A DNA stretch of 64,000 nucleotides from Microbacterium sp. Se63.02b. GTDB lineage: Bacteria; Actinomycetota; Actinomycetes; Actinomycetales; Microbacteriaceae. The DNA lies in NCBI RefSeq assembly GCF_014171575.1, contig NZ_CP050453.1:3844001-3908000 (forward strand). The letters run 5' to 3'. The notes under the pieces were generated by a model. It was not told the DNA's origin, did no database searches, and saw nothing but the letters and a program-made list of their open reading frames with translations. The position numbers and the translations under genes were made by a program. Positions 1 through 8,077 of the stretch are shown here, piece after piece; position 1 is the first letter of the stretch; every line of letters begins with the position of its first letter.

Positions 1-402
1 GACGGCGATCGGCCTGGCCGACCCGAAGGACATGATGTGCACGGGTTCGTCCGATGTCCGAAGCGTCTCCAGGATCAACTCCGGCCCCTGCTGCTGGAAG
101 ACCGGGACATCGCGCATCTCGTCATCGAGGTCGCGCATACGGGCGAAGGGCGAGACGGCGGACGGCACCCTCGTGCCGAACAGTGCGTTGAGCTGTGCCA
201 CCGGGATGATCCCCGGGTCACGGGGCCCGGGATACCCGAGCACTCCCTCCCGGACGGACTCGCGCTTCTCGATCGACACATCGAGGATGACCGCACGCAG
301 ATCGATGCGCTCGGAGGCGAACGGGAAGACCAGATCGAAGTTGTCGCCCGGATCTTCCGGGGGCAGGTAGAGGTCGGTCACGACGATCACAGGGGTGGAC
401 AT
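1..402 (-). CDS. nucleoside hydrolase-like protein, partial at window edge
   Basis: The frame stays open through the left edge, so only the N-terminal 134 codons are visible. Residues 5-30 contain an aspartate-rich DPGDNFD stretch after VIVVTD, resembling the calcium-binding DxDPGxDD start of the inosine-uridine nucleoside hydrolase fold, and HIMSFGSARP near the edge resembles the second conserved strand. The expected role is N-ribosyl hydrolysis of nucleosides in the cytoplasm. The ATG at 402 is preceded by TAGATT at 414-409 with 6 nt between, so the transcript is probably leaderless. It is divergent from the LacI gene and shares its operator. The match is less canonical than the hydrolase at 5591-6460, so the substrate is open. 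Confidence 0.6.
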   Translation of the reverse strand, partial: MSTPVIVVTDLYLPPEDPGDNFDLVFPFASERIDLRAVILDVSIEKRESVREGVLGYPGPRDPGIIPVAQLNALFGTRVPSAVSPFARMRDLDDEMRDVPVFQQQGPELILETLRTSDEPVHIMSFGSARPIAV

Positions 403-410
403 GGCGTTAA

Positions 411-424
411 TCTACTCGAATAGA
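411..424. promoter_or_regulatory. LacI-type operator overlapping the -10 of the left nucleoside hydrolase
   Basis: TCTACTCGAATAGA is a near-perfect 14-bp dyad with the central CG typical of LacI/GalR sites. It lies in the 76-bp gap between the divergent hydrolase and LacI genes, and its left end overlaps the minus-strand -10 TAGATT (409-414). A near-identical site is at 6470-6483. Binding by the adjacent LacI protein is inferred. Confidence 0.65.
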
Positions 425-478
425 CTCGCAGAACGAAGACATACTTGACTCGGGCCATCCCCCGGAGAGGAAGTACCC

Positions 479-1498
479 GTGCCGAAGCAGGATGCACAAG
501 AGCAACCGGCCAGGGCCGCGACGCGCACCGACGTCGCCCGCCTCGCCGGCGTGAGCACCGCGGTCGTGAGCTATGTCGTCAACAACGGTCCGCGACCGGT
601 CGCGGCATCGACCAGGACGCGGGTCCTCGCCGCGATGGACGAGCTCGACTACCGGCCGAACGCGGTGGCGCGCGCGCTCCGGATGCGCAGCGCACAAGCC
701 GTGGGGCTCGTCGTGCCCGACGTGAGCAACACCTACTTCGGCGCGCTCGCGAGGGAGCTGTCCGTGCAGGCCTTCACGGCCGGATACGCTCTCCTCCTCG
801 GCGACGCCGACAACGACATCGACCGCGAGCGGGCCCAGGTCGAGTCGCTCGTGAGCCACCAGATCGACGGCCTCGTCATCGTCAGCCTCGACCCCGCATC
901 GGTGGCCGAGACGGGCACGACTCCGACCGTGTTCCTCGATCAGCGGTCGCGCCCCGGCCAGCTCGGTCATCGTGGACGACCGCGGCGGCGCCGCCACGGC
1001 CGTCTCGCATCTGATCGGTCACGGACGTACACGGATCGCTCTGCTGAGCGGCCCGCTCGGCGCCCCCGGGGTCTCGGAGCGCGAACAGGGATGGCGGCAG
1101 GAACTCGAAGCCGCCGGCCTGCCGACCGGCGACGACCTGATCGTGCGGAGCGAATTCTCCCGCGCAGGCGGATTCGAGGCGGGGCTGGATCTGCTCTCCC
1201 GCGGCGGACGACCGGATGCCGTGTTCGTGACCTCCGATGTGCAGGCGCTGGGCCTGCTCGCCGCAGCGCGCCGACTCCACCTCGACGTCCCGAGCGATCT
1301 CGCGGTGGTCTCGTTCGACGGCACCGAGGATGCCGTGTTCAGCGACCCCCGCTCACCGCGATCGAGCAGCCGATCCATCGCATCGCCGAGACCGCCCTGG
1401 CCGCGGTGCTCGAGAAAGGTCTGGAGCACTCTCCTCTCACGATCCCGGTCGATCTCGTCGTGCGGGATTCGTGCGGATGCGGAGCCGAGCGCCGCTAG
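479..1498 (+). CDS. LacI family transcriptional regulator (two frameshifts)
   Basis: A DNA-binding repressor of the LacI/GalR family. The helix-turn-helix is at residues 16-40 (TRTDVARLAGVSTAVVSYVV), with the hinge helix at about 55-70 (YRPNAVARALRMRS), followed by a periplasmic-binding-protein-like effector domain. The GTG start at 479 follows GGAGAGGAAG at 464-473. The frame breaks near 955-957 (one G too many) and returns after a second break near 1346-1350 (one C too few). The middle segment is read in another frame (DDRGGAATAVSHLIGHGR) and the C-terminus PLTAIEQPIHRIAETAL is back in the first. The stop overlaps the ribokinase stop by 4 bp, tail to tail. It probably controls the flanking nucleoside genes through the sites at 411 and 6470. 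Confidence 0.85.
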   Translation: MPKQDAQEQPARAATRTDVARLAGVSTAVVSYVVNNGPRPVAASTRTRVLAAMDELDYRPNAVARALRMRSAQAVGLVVPDVSNTYFGALARELSVQAFTAGYALLLGDADNDIDRERAQVESLVSHQIDGLVIVSLDPASVAETGTTPTVFLDQRSRPGQLGHRGRPRRRRHGRLASDRSRTYTDRSAERPARRPRGLGARTGMAAGTRSRRPADRRRPDRAERILPRRRIRGGAGSALPRRTTGCRVRDLRCAGAGPARRSAPTPPRRPERSRGGLVRRHRGCRVQRPPLTAIEQPIHRIAETALAAVLEKGLEHSPLTIPVDLVVRDSCGCGAERR

Positions 1499-2406
1499 CC
1501 CGCGGACGCGACCTCCCGCCCAGACTCGGCATCCCACGCATCCAGGTCGCTCGCGGTCGGATACGACGACTGGGCGCCACGGCGCGTAGCGGCATAGGCG
1601 CCGACCAGGACCGCACGCCGTACGGCACCGACGAGCGGCTCACCTGCCGCGATCCGCTCGACCAGTGCTCCGAGGAATGCGTCGCCGCACCCACTCGTGT
1701 CCACCGCATCGACGCGGACGGCAGCCACTGACGTGACCGCCCCTTCGTCGAGCACCAGAGCACCCCGTGATCCGCGGGTCACGACCACCGCTCCACCGCG
1801 CAGGGCGGGGAGGCATCTCGAGCGCCGGCGCATGCAGCACTCCCCGAAGCGCGCGAACTCATGCTCGTTCACGACCAGCACCTGCGGATGCGGCATCCCG
1901 TCCGGCAGCGCTCGGAAGGGCGAAGGGTTGTGCACCACGACAGCACCGAGAGCGGAAGCGCGAACCGCGGCGGCGACCACGACCGGATCGGACAGCTCGT
2001 TGCCCGTCACGACGACGTCGCCCGCGACGAGGTCTTCCCGCACCTGCCGCGGGTCGACGAGTGCGTTGACGCCACTGTCGACGACGATCACGTTCTCTCC
2101 GCCGCGATCAACGATGATCGTCGCCTCCCCGGTCGCCCCGGCGACCTGACGCACGGCGGAGACGTCGACGCCGGCCTCCCGCACCGCCGTCGCCAGCGTG
2201 CGCCCCGCATCGTCATCACCCACGGCTCCGATCAACGCGACTCTGCCGCCGAGGAGCGCAGCCGCGACTGCTTGGTTCGCCCCCTTGCCCCCCGGGGCCC
2301 GCAGAACCGGAGCGGAGTGCAGGGTCTCCCCGGGTTCGGGAAGCCGGTCCACTCGCAGCGTGCTGTCGAGGTTCAGCGATCCGACCACGACGATGCGTCC
2401 GGTCAT
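1495..2406 (-). CDS. rbsK: ribokinase (PfkB family)
   Basis: Phosphorylates ribose with ATP, feeding it into the pentose phosphate pathway. The PfkB signature 1 is present (GGKGANQAVAAALLG, about residues 39-53) and signature 2 carries the catalytic Asp (DTSGCGDAFLGALVERIA, about 240-257). The ATG at 2406 overlaps the stop of the upstream permease gene as ATGA, showing translational coupling and marking it as the last gene of the operon. Residues 180-195 (GECCMRRRSRC) look unlike the family; reading one base over gives VLHAPALEMPP, so two compensating base errors around 1822-1850 are likely. Linkage with nucleoside hydrolases suggests the ribose comes from nucleosides. Other PfkB sugar kinases cannot be excluded. 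Confidence 0.82.
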   Translation of the reverse strand: MTGRIVVVGSLNLDSTLRVDRLPEPGETLHSAPVLRAPGGKGANQAVAAALLGGRVALIGAVGDDDAGRTLATAVREAGVDVSAVRQVAGATGEATIIVDRGGENVIVVDSGVNALVDPRQVREDLVAGDVVVTGNELSDPVVVAAAVRASALGAVVVHNPSPFRALPDGMPHPQVLVVNEHEFARFGECCMRRRSRCLPALRGGAVVVTRGSRGALVLDEGAVTSVAAVRVDAVDTSGCGDAFLGALVERIAAGEPLVGAVRRAVLVGAYAATRRGAQSSYPTASDLDAWDAESGREVASAG

Positions 2407-3239
2407 CCTTTCAACCCCGTCGTCGACAGGGACTCGGTGTACTGCTTCTGGAAGAACAGCAGGAGAATCATCGGGATGACGCTGAGCACGAACGATCCCG
2501 CCAGGATCTGCCCCAGATCCACCGTGAACGCCGTGCTGAGATTCGCAAGGACGATCGGGGCGAGCTGACGCTCGGGCGATGTGCCGATCAGAAGCGGCCA
2601 CAGGTATGCCTGCCACTGAGACAGGAACAGCATCATGCCCGCGCCGATCAACGCCGGCTTCGACAGGGGGAGCACGATCCGCCACAGCGTCCCGAATCGA
2701 CCGAGCCCGTCGACTTCGGCCGCGTCGATCAGTTCACCCGGCACGCCCATGAAGAACTGGCGGAGGACGAAGATGGCGAAGCCGTTCGCCAGCGCAGGAA
2801 GGACGAGCCCGGCATAGGAATCGCTGAGACCCCACCCTTGGAACAGCGACGACAGGGGGATCGCGATCGCATCGAAGGGAATCATGGCGACCATGATGAT
2901 GAAGCTGAAGATGATTCCGCGTCCACGGAACTCCATCGTCGCCAGCGCATAGGCAGCCGGGATCGCAATCGCGAGTCCGACGAGGATGGTCAGCCCCGCG
3001 ACGAGGAAGCTGTTGAACAGGCCGAGGAGAAACGCCCCGGATCCCAGCGCGGAGTAGTTCGAGAAGTCGCCGCCGACGGGGACGAAGGCCAACCACGACA
3101 ACGGCGTCATGTTCTCGACGTAGGTGTTGCCCGGCCGCATCGACGAGGCGAAGACCCACCACAGCGGGAGAAACACCGAGACGGCGACCAGCGCCGCGGC
3201 CGTGGTGAGCAGGATGGTCGCTCCGCGCTTTCGCCTCAT
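2403..3239 (-). CDS. carbohydrate ABC transporter permease, MalG type (CUT1)
   Basis: Inner-membrane subunit of a CUT1 importer of 278 residues with six expected transmembrane segments. The cytoplasmic EAA loop that docks the ATPase is seen as DAAEVDGLGRFGTLWRIVLP, about residues 183-202. It overlaps the preceding permease gene and the following ribokinase gene by 4 bp each (ATGA), so the three are coupled. No ATPase gene lies in the cluster, so a shared MsiK-like ATPase, as common in actinobacteria, probably powers it (inference). The substrate is likely a nucleoside or ribose-containing sugar, judged only from neighbours. Confidence 0.88.
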   Translation of the reverse strand: MRRKRGATILLTTAAALVAVSVFLPLWWVFASSMRPGNTYVENMTPLSWLAFVPVGGDFSNYSALGSGAFLLGLFNSFLVAGLTILVGLAIAIPAAYALATMEFRGRGIIFSFIIMVAMIPFDAIAIPLSSLFQGWGLSDSYAGLVLPALANGFAIFVLRQFFMGVPGELIDAAEVDGLGRFGTLWRIVLPLSKPALIGAGMMLFLSQWQAYLWPLLIGTSPERQLAPIVLANLSTAFTVDLGQILAGSFVLSVIPMILLLFFQKQYTESLSTTGLKG

Positions 3240-4189
3240 GAACGATCCTCCTTCAGGAGCCGGAACTGGATCAGCACGATCACCGAGAGCATGAGCATCA
3301 GCACGACCACTTCGGCCTGCCCGACTCCCATATCACCGAGGAGATACGCACGGTTGTAGATGTCGTACATGATGAGGTTCGTCGAACCGTTCGGCCCGCC
3401 TTTCGTGAGGATCTGGACCGGCGCGAACAGCAGGAACGACCCCACCGTGCAGGCGATCAGGACGAAGGCCATGGGGCGTTTCAGCAACGGCAGAGTGATG
3501 GCGAAGAGCCGACGCCACCAGCCGGCGCCGTCGAGGGCGGCCGCCTCGTACAGAGACCCCGGAATGTCCTTGAGGCCGGCGATGATGAAGATCATCCAGT
3601 AGCCCAGAGCACCCCACGTCACCATGATCCCGATCGAGAACGCCGCCTGATTGGCCGAGGTGAGGAAGGGCTGGGCGGGCAGCCCGACCGCCTCCAGCAT
3701 CCCGTTGACCAGACCGTCCGGTTGGAGCGCAGTGCTCCAGATCAGCGCGACGACGGCGCCAGGCACCGCCGCCGGTACGAAGATCATCGACCGCCACAGC
3801 CCCACCAGCGGAATGTTCTGCACGAGCAGCAACGCCAGCGCCGTGGAGAGGATCACGACGACCGGGTTGAGCACCAGGTTGAACACGAGCGTCACGACCA
3901 GGACCGAGTGGAAGTTCGGATCGCCGAACAGGTAGATGTAGTTCGCGAGGCCGTCGAACGTGGTCTCTCCCGTCGCCAGCGAGACGTGCTGGAAGCTGAG
4001 GCCGACGGCGCTGACGAGCGGGACGACGCGCATCATCACGAGCGTGATGAGCGCAGGCGCCAGCATGGCCATCGCGATGTATGTGATGCGCCGGGCCTTT
4101 CGGCGACGGAGCGGACGGAGGTCGCCGCCCGCAGCGATCGGGGTCGATGCCCCGATCGCTGCGGGCCGGTGTGTGCGGGTTCTGCTCAT
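3236..4189 (-). CDS. sugar ABC transporter permease, MalF type (CUT1)
   Basis: Membrane partner of the MalG-type permease downstream; 317 residues with an extended basic cytoplasmic N-terminus (about 35 residues, rich in Arg) before the first membrane segment. The EAA loop reads EAAALDGAGWWRRLFAITLP, about residues 219-238. It follows the binding-protein gene by about 43 bp and overlaps the next permease by 4 bp. CUT1 systems pair two such permeases with a lipoprotein receptor, which is the gene immediately upstream. Confidence 0.88.
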   Translation of the reverse strand: MSRTRTHRPAAIGASTPIAAGGDLRPLRRRKARRITYIAMAMLAPALITLVMMRVVPLVSAVGLSFQHVSLATGETTFDGLANYIYLFGDPNFHSVLVVTLVFNLVLNPVVVILSTALALLLVQNIPLVGLWRSMIFVPAAVPGAVVALIWSTALQPDGLVNGMLEAVGLPAQPFLTSANQAAFSIGIMVTWGALGYWMIFIIAGLKDIPGSLYEAAALDGAGWWRRLFAITLPLLKRPMAFVLIACTVGSFLLFAPVQILTKGGPNGSTNLIMYDIYNRAYLLGDMGVGQAEVVVLMLMLSVIVLIQFRLLKEDRS

Positions 4190-4232
4190 GTCATCTCACG
4201 TGGTGTCGCGGGGGTCGTGCCACGCCGGCGGG

Positions 4233-5543
4233 TCATTGGAGCCGAGCGATCTGAGCCTCGATGTCTTTGTCGGCCTGCGCGGCACGCTCAGCCGGGTCCG
4301 AACCGTTGCGGATGTCGGAGAACATCTGGTTCGCGCCCGGCTCGAACACGCTGTAGCCGAGGACGCCGGGGCGATGCACGGCGTTGTTCTCGAGCTGGTA
4401 CTGCATGATGGCGCCGAAGTTCGCCGTCGCATCGCCTCCGACCGCACTCATGTCGTCGGCATAGGTCGCGTACGCCTCTTTGTTCGTCGGCGCGATGCCG
4501 GCAACCTCGGCCGACTCCGCATTTCCCTTCGGATCGATCGTCAAGTACTCCAGGAACTCCCGCGCTGCGTCCTCCTTCGCGGTCTTCGCCGAGATCGCGA
4601 CCGACCACGAGTCGGTGGAGGTCGCCTGCTCGCCACCCTCGAAGAAGGGTGCCGGCGCGACACCGTAGGAGATGTCGCCGGCCTCGGCGACGTTCACGCC
4701 CCATGGCCCCGAGATGATGAAACCTGCCTTGCCCGTCTGGAAGAGGGCGCCGTTCTTGTCGTTCGTGATCCCCCGGGGCGACAGCCCGTCCTCGAACAGG
4801 TCGTGGTACCACGTCAGGGCCTTCTGCCATCCGTCGTTCGAGAAGTCGACGTCCCCGTCGGCATCGATGCCGTCACCTCCACCGGCAGAGACTCCGACCA
4901 TCTGCAGCTGGTAGTACGAGTCCCACTGGTCGAACAGGAACGGATACTCGGCGGCGCCCGCATCCTTGATCTTCTGCGCCGCGGCGGTGAGTTCTTCGTA
5001 CGTCCATGGTTCCGCGGGATCGTCACTCGGCGGTTCGACCCCAGCCGCGGCGAGGATGTCGGGGTTGTAGTACAGGAACTGCGACGTCGTCCATGTCTCG
5101 AGCGCATAGAGTTTGCCGTCCGCCTCGCGAGCGGTGACCATGTCCTCACTGACGGCGGCGGCGACCGCATCGTCCTTGAGATCGGAGATGTCGGCGAGGA
5201 AGCCCCGGTTCGCCCAGTCGAGCACGGCCCCGCCGGCATCGACCACCATGAGGTCGATGTCTCCTCCGCCCCCGGTCATGCGCTGGTTGATCGTGCTCGT
5301 GTACTGGGCGTAGGGGATGTTGAGCTGCTTGACGGTGATGTCGGGGTGCGACTTCTCGAACGCGTCGATCACCAGCGCCCAGGTCTCCGCCGGGTCTGCG
5401 TTCGCGAAGGTCAGAGTGACCTTCTCGCCGGAAGCGGATCCGGTGTCCGATCCGGAATCGGCTGGTGCGCAGGCGGCGAGGCCGATAGCGCCGACGGTCA
5501 GTGCGGTGGCGAAGGCACCGAGACGCAATGCTGTGGTCTTCAT
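4233..5543 (-). CDS. extracellular solute-binding lipoprotein (CUT1)
   Basis: Receptor of the importer, 436 residues. It starts with a signal peptide ending in a lipobox (LAAC, Cys at about 25), so it is lipid-anchored outside the membrane. The body has the family-1 solute-binding pattern (VTLTFANADPAETWALVIDAF, then YALETWTTSQFLYYNPDILA). The ATG at 5543 follows a clear GAGGAGAG site. It is the second gene of the minus-strand operon, after the nucleoside hydrolase at 5591-6460. That order suggests the cell imports the ligand and hydrolyses it inside, but the ligand is not shown by sequence alone. Confidence 0.88.
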   Translation of the reverse strand: MKTTALRLGAFATALTVGAIGLAACAPADSGSDTGSASGEKVTLTFANADPAETWALVIDAFEKSHPDITVKQLNIPYAQYTSTINQRMTGGGGDIDLMVVDAGGAVLDWANRGFLADISDLKDDAVAAAVSEDMVTAREADGKLYALETWTTSQFLYYNPDILAAAGVEPPSDDPAEPWTYEELTAAAQKIKDAGAAEYPFLFDQWDSYYQLQMVGVSAGGGDGIDADGDVDFSNDGWQKALTWYHDLFEDGLSPRGITNDKNGALFQTGKAGFIISGPWGVNVAEAGDISYGVAPAPFFEGGEQATSTDSWSVAISAKTAKEDAAREFLEYLTIDPKGNAESAEVAGIAPTNKEAYATYADDMSAVGGDATANFGAIMQYQLENNAVHRPGVLGYSVFEPGANQMFSDIRNGSDPAERAAQADKDIEAQIARLQ

Positions 5544-5590
5544 GGTTCTCTCCTCATTGAGTGGTGGTTCGGGTGCGGGTGAAACGAAGG

Positions 5591-6460
5591 TCAGGAGCGG
5601 AGGCGGGCGCCGCGCAGAATGCGTTCGAGGATCTCGGTGGCGACGGCATCCACGTCCATGTCGACGACGATCGAGTGGGGTCCGGATTCCGAGCGGACGA
5701 AACCCGTCAGACCGGCGTCGGCGCCATCGAGCTGCACCGAGATCTCCCCGCGCGCGAGCTCGAAGAGGTCCGGTCGGGCGAGCATGAGCACCGCGATGGG
5801 GTCGTGCGGAACATTGTGGTCCTGCGCGGCGAAAGACCAGAAGCGACGCATCTCGGCGCCGATCATCGCACCCAGCGGCCCGGCCTCGGCGATGCGGTCG
5901 AGCTCGGCGTGAGCGAGTCTGATCCGTTCCGTCTGCTCGAGTCCCACCGCCGCGACGGGCACACCCGAGCGGAAGACCGCATCGGCCGCGGCGATGTCGC
6001 ACCGGATGTTGTGCTCCACGATGCCTGCGTCGAATTCGCCGCCCATCATGACGATGCGGCGGATGCGGTGCCCGCTCGCCTCGACCGCGGCTGCGACATC
6101 CGTGAGGGGGCCGATCGCGGCCACGGTGTCCGCTCGAGCGAGTTCGGCGATACCGTCGCGGTCGGCGCTGTAGGTGTGGGCGGCGAGACCGTCGATGGTC
6201 TCGCCCTCGTGCCCAGGCCACCACACCTCCCGACCGGAGCGGGTCTCGCGCTCTCCCAGAGCGATGGGCGGGGCGGGGCGGCCTATCGTCGCGAAGACGG
6301 CCGCGACGATCTGGGCACGGAGGTGCACATCGCCGTAGACGGTGCAGACGGCCTCGAGCTCCAGTTCCGGGCTGCCGAGGATCATCGCGATCGCAAGCAG
6401 ATCGTCGACATCCGTCCCGATGTCGGTGTCGAGCGTGAAGGGGGCGGGGGTCATCTGCAT
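5591..6460 (-). CDS. nucleoside hydrolase (IUNH family)
   Basis: Cleaves the N-glycosidic bond of nucleosides to free base and ribose. The metal-binding motif DTDIGTDVDD is near residue 10-19, followed by VAAIGPLTDVAAAV, IVMMGGEF with the conserved glycines, and EHNIRCD, all family landmarks; 289 residues. The ATG at 6460 lies 7 nt from the -10 TAGAGT (6473-6468), which fits a leaderless transcript; an ATG at 6454 is the alternative. First gene of a five-gene minus-strand operon (hydrolase, binding protein, two permeases, ribokinase). The operator at 6470-6483 sits on its promoter. Confidence 0.9.
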   Translation of the reverse strand: MQMTPAPFTLDTDIGTDVDDLLAIAMILGSPELELEAVCTVYGDVHLRAQIVAAVFATIGRPAPPIALGERETRSGREVWWPGHEGETIDGLAAHTYSADRDGIAELARADTVAAIGPLTDVAAAVEASGHRIRRIVMMGGEFDAGIVEHNIRCDIAAADAVFRSGVPVAAVGLEQTERIRLAHAELDRIAEAGPLGAMIGAEMRRFWSFAAQDHNVPHDPIAVLMLARPDLFELARGEISVQLDGADAGLTGFVRSESGPHSIVVDMDVDAVATEILERILRGARLRS

Positions 6461-6469
6461 GCTTCGGAC

Positions 6470-6483
6470 TCTACACGAGTAGA
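6470..6483. promoter_or_regulatory. second LacI-type operator, on the nucleoside operon promoter
   Basis: Read on the minus strand this is TCTACTCGTGTAGA, a 14-bp dyad that matches the site at 411-424 in its left eight bases and its TAGA end. Its right half merges with the -10 TAGAGT of the hydrolase gene, as at the first site. Two identical operator/-10 arrangements flanking one LacI gene argue for a regulon. Confidence 0.65.
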
Positions 6484-6635
6484 TTTGCAGCATCAAGCCT
6501 CATCTCTGTCGCGGTGCTTCTGCGATGCCCGGAGCGCAGAAGCGTGCGTCTCTCCCACACGCATCCGTCGCGGACCCGCACTCTGACACGGCGCGCCGTC
6601 ACCGGGCGTTCACCCGGCGCGGCCAGACTTCGAAC

Positions 6636-8042
6636 ATGAGCGAACCCGAATCTCGCCAGGGCGTCCCCGAGCCCGTGGCGACCGCCAACAGCGGCGCCGT
6701 CGCCGTCGTCGGCCTCGACCTGCGCGGCGAGACACCTGCACCGAAGAAGCAGGTGTACTCCTGGGCGCTGTGGGACTGGGCGACGCAGCCCTTCAACACC
6801 GTGATCCTCACGTTCGTCTTCACGGCGCTGTACCTCGTCGGCGAGGGCTTCCTCCCGGCGGATGTCGCGGCGCTCGATGAGAGCGACCCGGTCCGACTCG
6901 CTGCGGAGGCCGACCTCGCCTCGGGACTCGGGCTCGGGTCGACCATCGCGGCCTTCGGCATCCTGCTGCTCGCTCCGGTGCTCGGACAGCGGGCGGATGC
7001 GGCGGGACGCCAGAAGCTCTGGCTCGGGATCGGCACCGGCGCCCTCGTGCTCTGCATGCTCGGCCTGTGGTTCGTCGAACCGACCCCGAGCCTGTTCTGG
7101 CTGGGCGTCGCGCTGATCTCAGCGGCGACGGTGTTCCAGGAGATCGCCGCGGTGAACTCCAACGCGATGCTCATCGGGATCGCGAACCCCAAGAACGTGG
7201 GCCGGATCTCCGGGCTCGGCTGGGGGTTCGGCTACCTCGGCGGGATCATCGCCCTCGTGATCGTCGTCGTGCTCGACACGTTCGACTGGTTCGGCATGTC
7301 CACCGACAACGGTCTCGCGTACCGGCTGATCGCGGTCGGCTGCGCGGTGTGGGCGATCATCTTCAGCATCCCGATCTTCCTCAACGTGCCGGAGCCCTCG
7401 CTCGGGCGGCCGGATCGCAAGGTCGGCTTCTTCGCCTCGTACCCGCTGCTGGTGAAGGACGTCGTCGGCCTCTACCGCAACGAGGAGACCCGGCCCACCT
7501 TCTGGTACCTGCTCGCGAGCGCGGTGTTCCGCGACGGCCTCGGTGGCGTGTTCGCCTTCGGAGCGATCATCGGCACCGCGGTTTTCAAGTTCGGCACGCA
7601 GGACATCATCATCTTCGGCATCGCGGCGAACCTGATCGCAGGGGTCTCGACGATCGCCGCCGGACGACTCGACGACAGCCTCGGACCGAAGCGCATCATC
7701 CTCACCTCGATCGGCTCGATGATCGTCGCCGGTCTCGCGGTGTTCTTCCTCCGGGATGGCGGGGCGACGGTGTTCTGGGTCGGCGGCCTCATCCTGTGCG
7801 CGTTCGTGGGGCCCGCCCAGGCAGCGGCGCGGTCGTTCCTCGCCCGGGTCACACCGGCCGGCCGGGAGGGTGAGATCTTCGGGCTCTACGCCACGACGGG
7901 TCGGGCGGCGAGCTGGATGGCATCGGGCGCCTGGACGGTGCTGATCGTGCTGACCAGCCAGACCGCCTACGGCATCCTGGGCATCGTGGTCGTCCTGATC
8001 GCCGGCTTCCTGCTGCTGCTCCCGGTGAAGGCTCCGCGCTGA
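6636..8042 (+). CDS. MFS transporter, UMF1/Atg22-like
   Basis: Integral membrane protein of 468 residues with about twelve hydrophobic segments. The opening QVYSWALWDWATQPFNTVILTF is typical of the UMF1 (vacuole effluxer Atg22-like) branch of the major facilitator superfamily, where YSWALWDWA marks the first segment. About 45 hydrophilic residues precede the first segment. The ATG at 6636 was chosen because the upstream 37 codons are Arg/His-rich and unlike the family. The substrate is unknown; fungal Atg22 exports amino acids, but that cannot be carried over. It stands alone between the nucleoside operon and the CDF gene. Confidence 0.8.
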   Translation: MSEPESRQGVPEPVATANSGAVAVVGLDLRGETPAPKKQVYSWALWDWATQPFNTVILTFVFTALYLVGEGFLPADVAALDESDPVRLAAEADLASGLGLGSTIAAFGILLLAPVLGQRADAAGRQKLWLGIGTGALVLCMLGLWFVEPTPSLFWLGVALISAATVFQEIAAVNSNAMLIGIANPKNVGRISGLGWGFGYLGGIIALVIVVVLDTFDWFGMSTDNGLAYRLIAVGCAVWAIIFSIPIFLNVPEPSLGRPDRKVGFFASYPLLVKDVVGLYRNEETRPTFWYLLASAVFRDGLGGVFAFGAIIGTAVFKFGTQDIIIFGIAANLIAGVSTIAAGRLDDSLGPKRIILTSIGSMIVAGLAVFFLRDGGATVFWVGGLILCAFVGPAQAAARSFLARVTPAGREGEIFGLYATTGRAASWMASGAWTVLIVLTSQTAYGILGIVVVLIAGFLLLLPVKAPR

Positions 8043-8065
8043 GTCATCGACTCCCGCGGCGGGAG

Positions 8066-8071
8066 TAGCCT
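8066..8071 (+). promoter_or_regulatory. -10 box of leaderless CDF gene
   Basis: TAGCCT followed by 6 nt and the GTG at 8078. The spacing puts transcription start at or next to the start codon, and no Shine-Dalgarno is present. Confidence 0.5.
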
Positions 8072-8077
8072 GACCGC

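Noticed and set aside
479..1498. Programmed ribosomal frameshifting in the LacI gene and others
   Set aside because: Shifts go both ways, occur in about 25 unrelated genes, lack slippery-heptamer patterns and are mostly explained by one base in a G/C run.
3960..5582. 540-codon open frame on the plus strand opposite the solute-binding protein gene
   Set aside because: It lies entirely over a well-supported lipoprotein and permease on the minus strand and shows only low-complexity Arg/Val sequence.
4233..6224. Extension of the binding-protein frame far upstream of 5543
   Set aside because: The extension runs through the nucleoside hydrolase gene and is Arg-rich; the true start has a strong ribosome-binding site and signal peptide.
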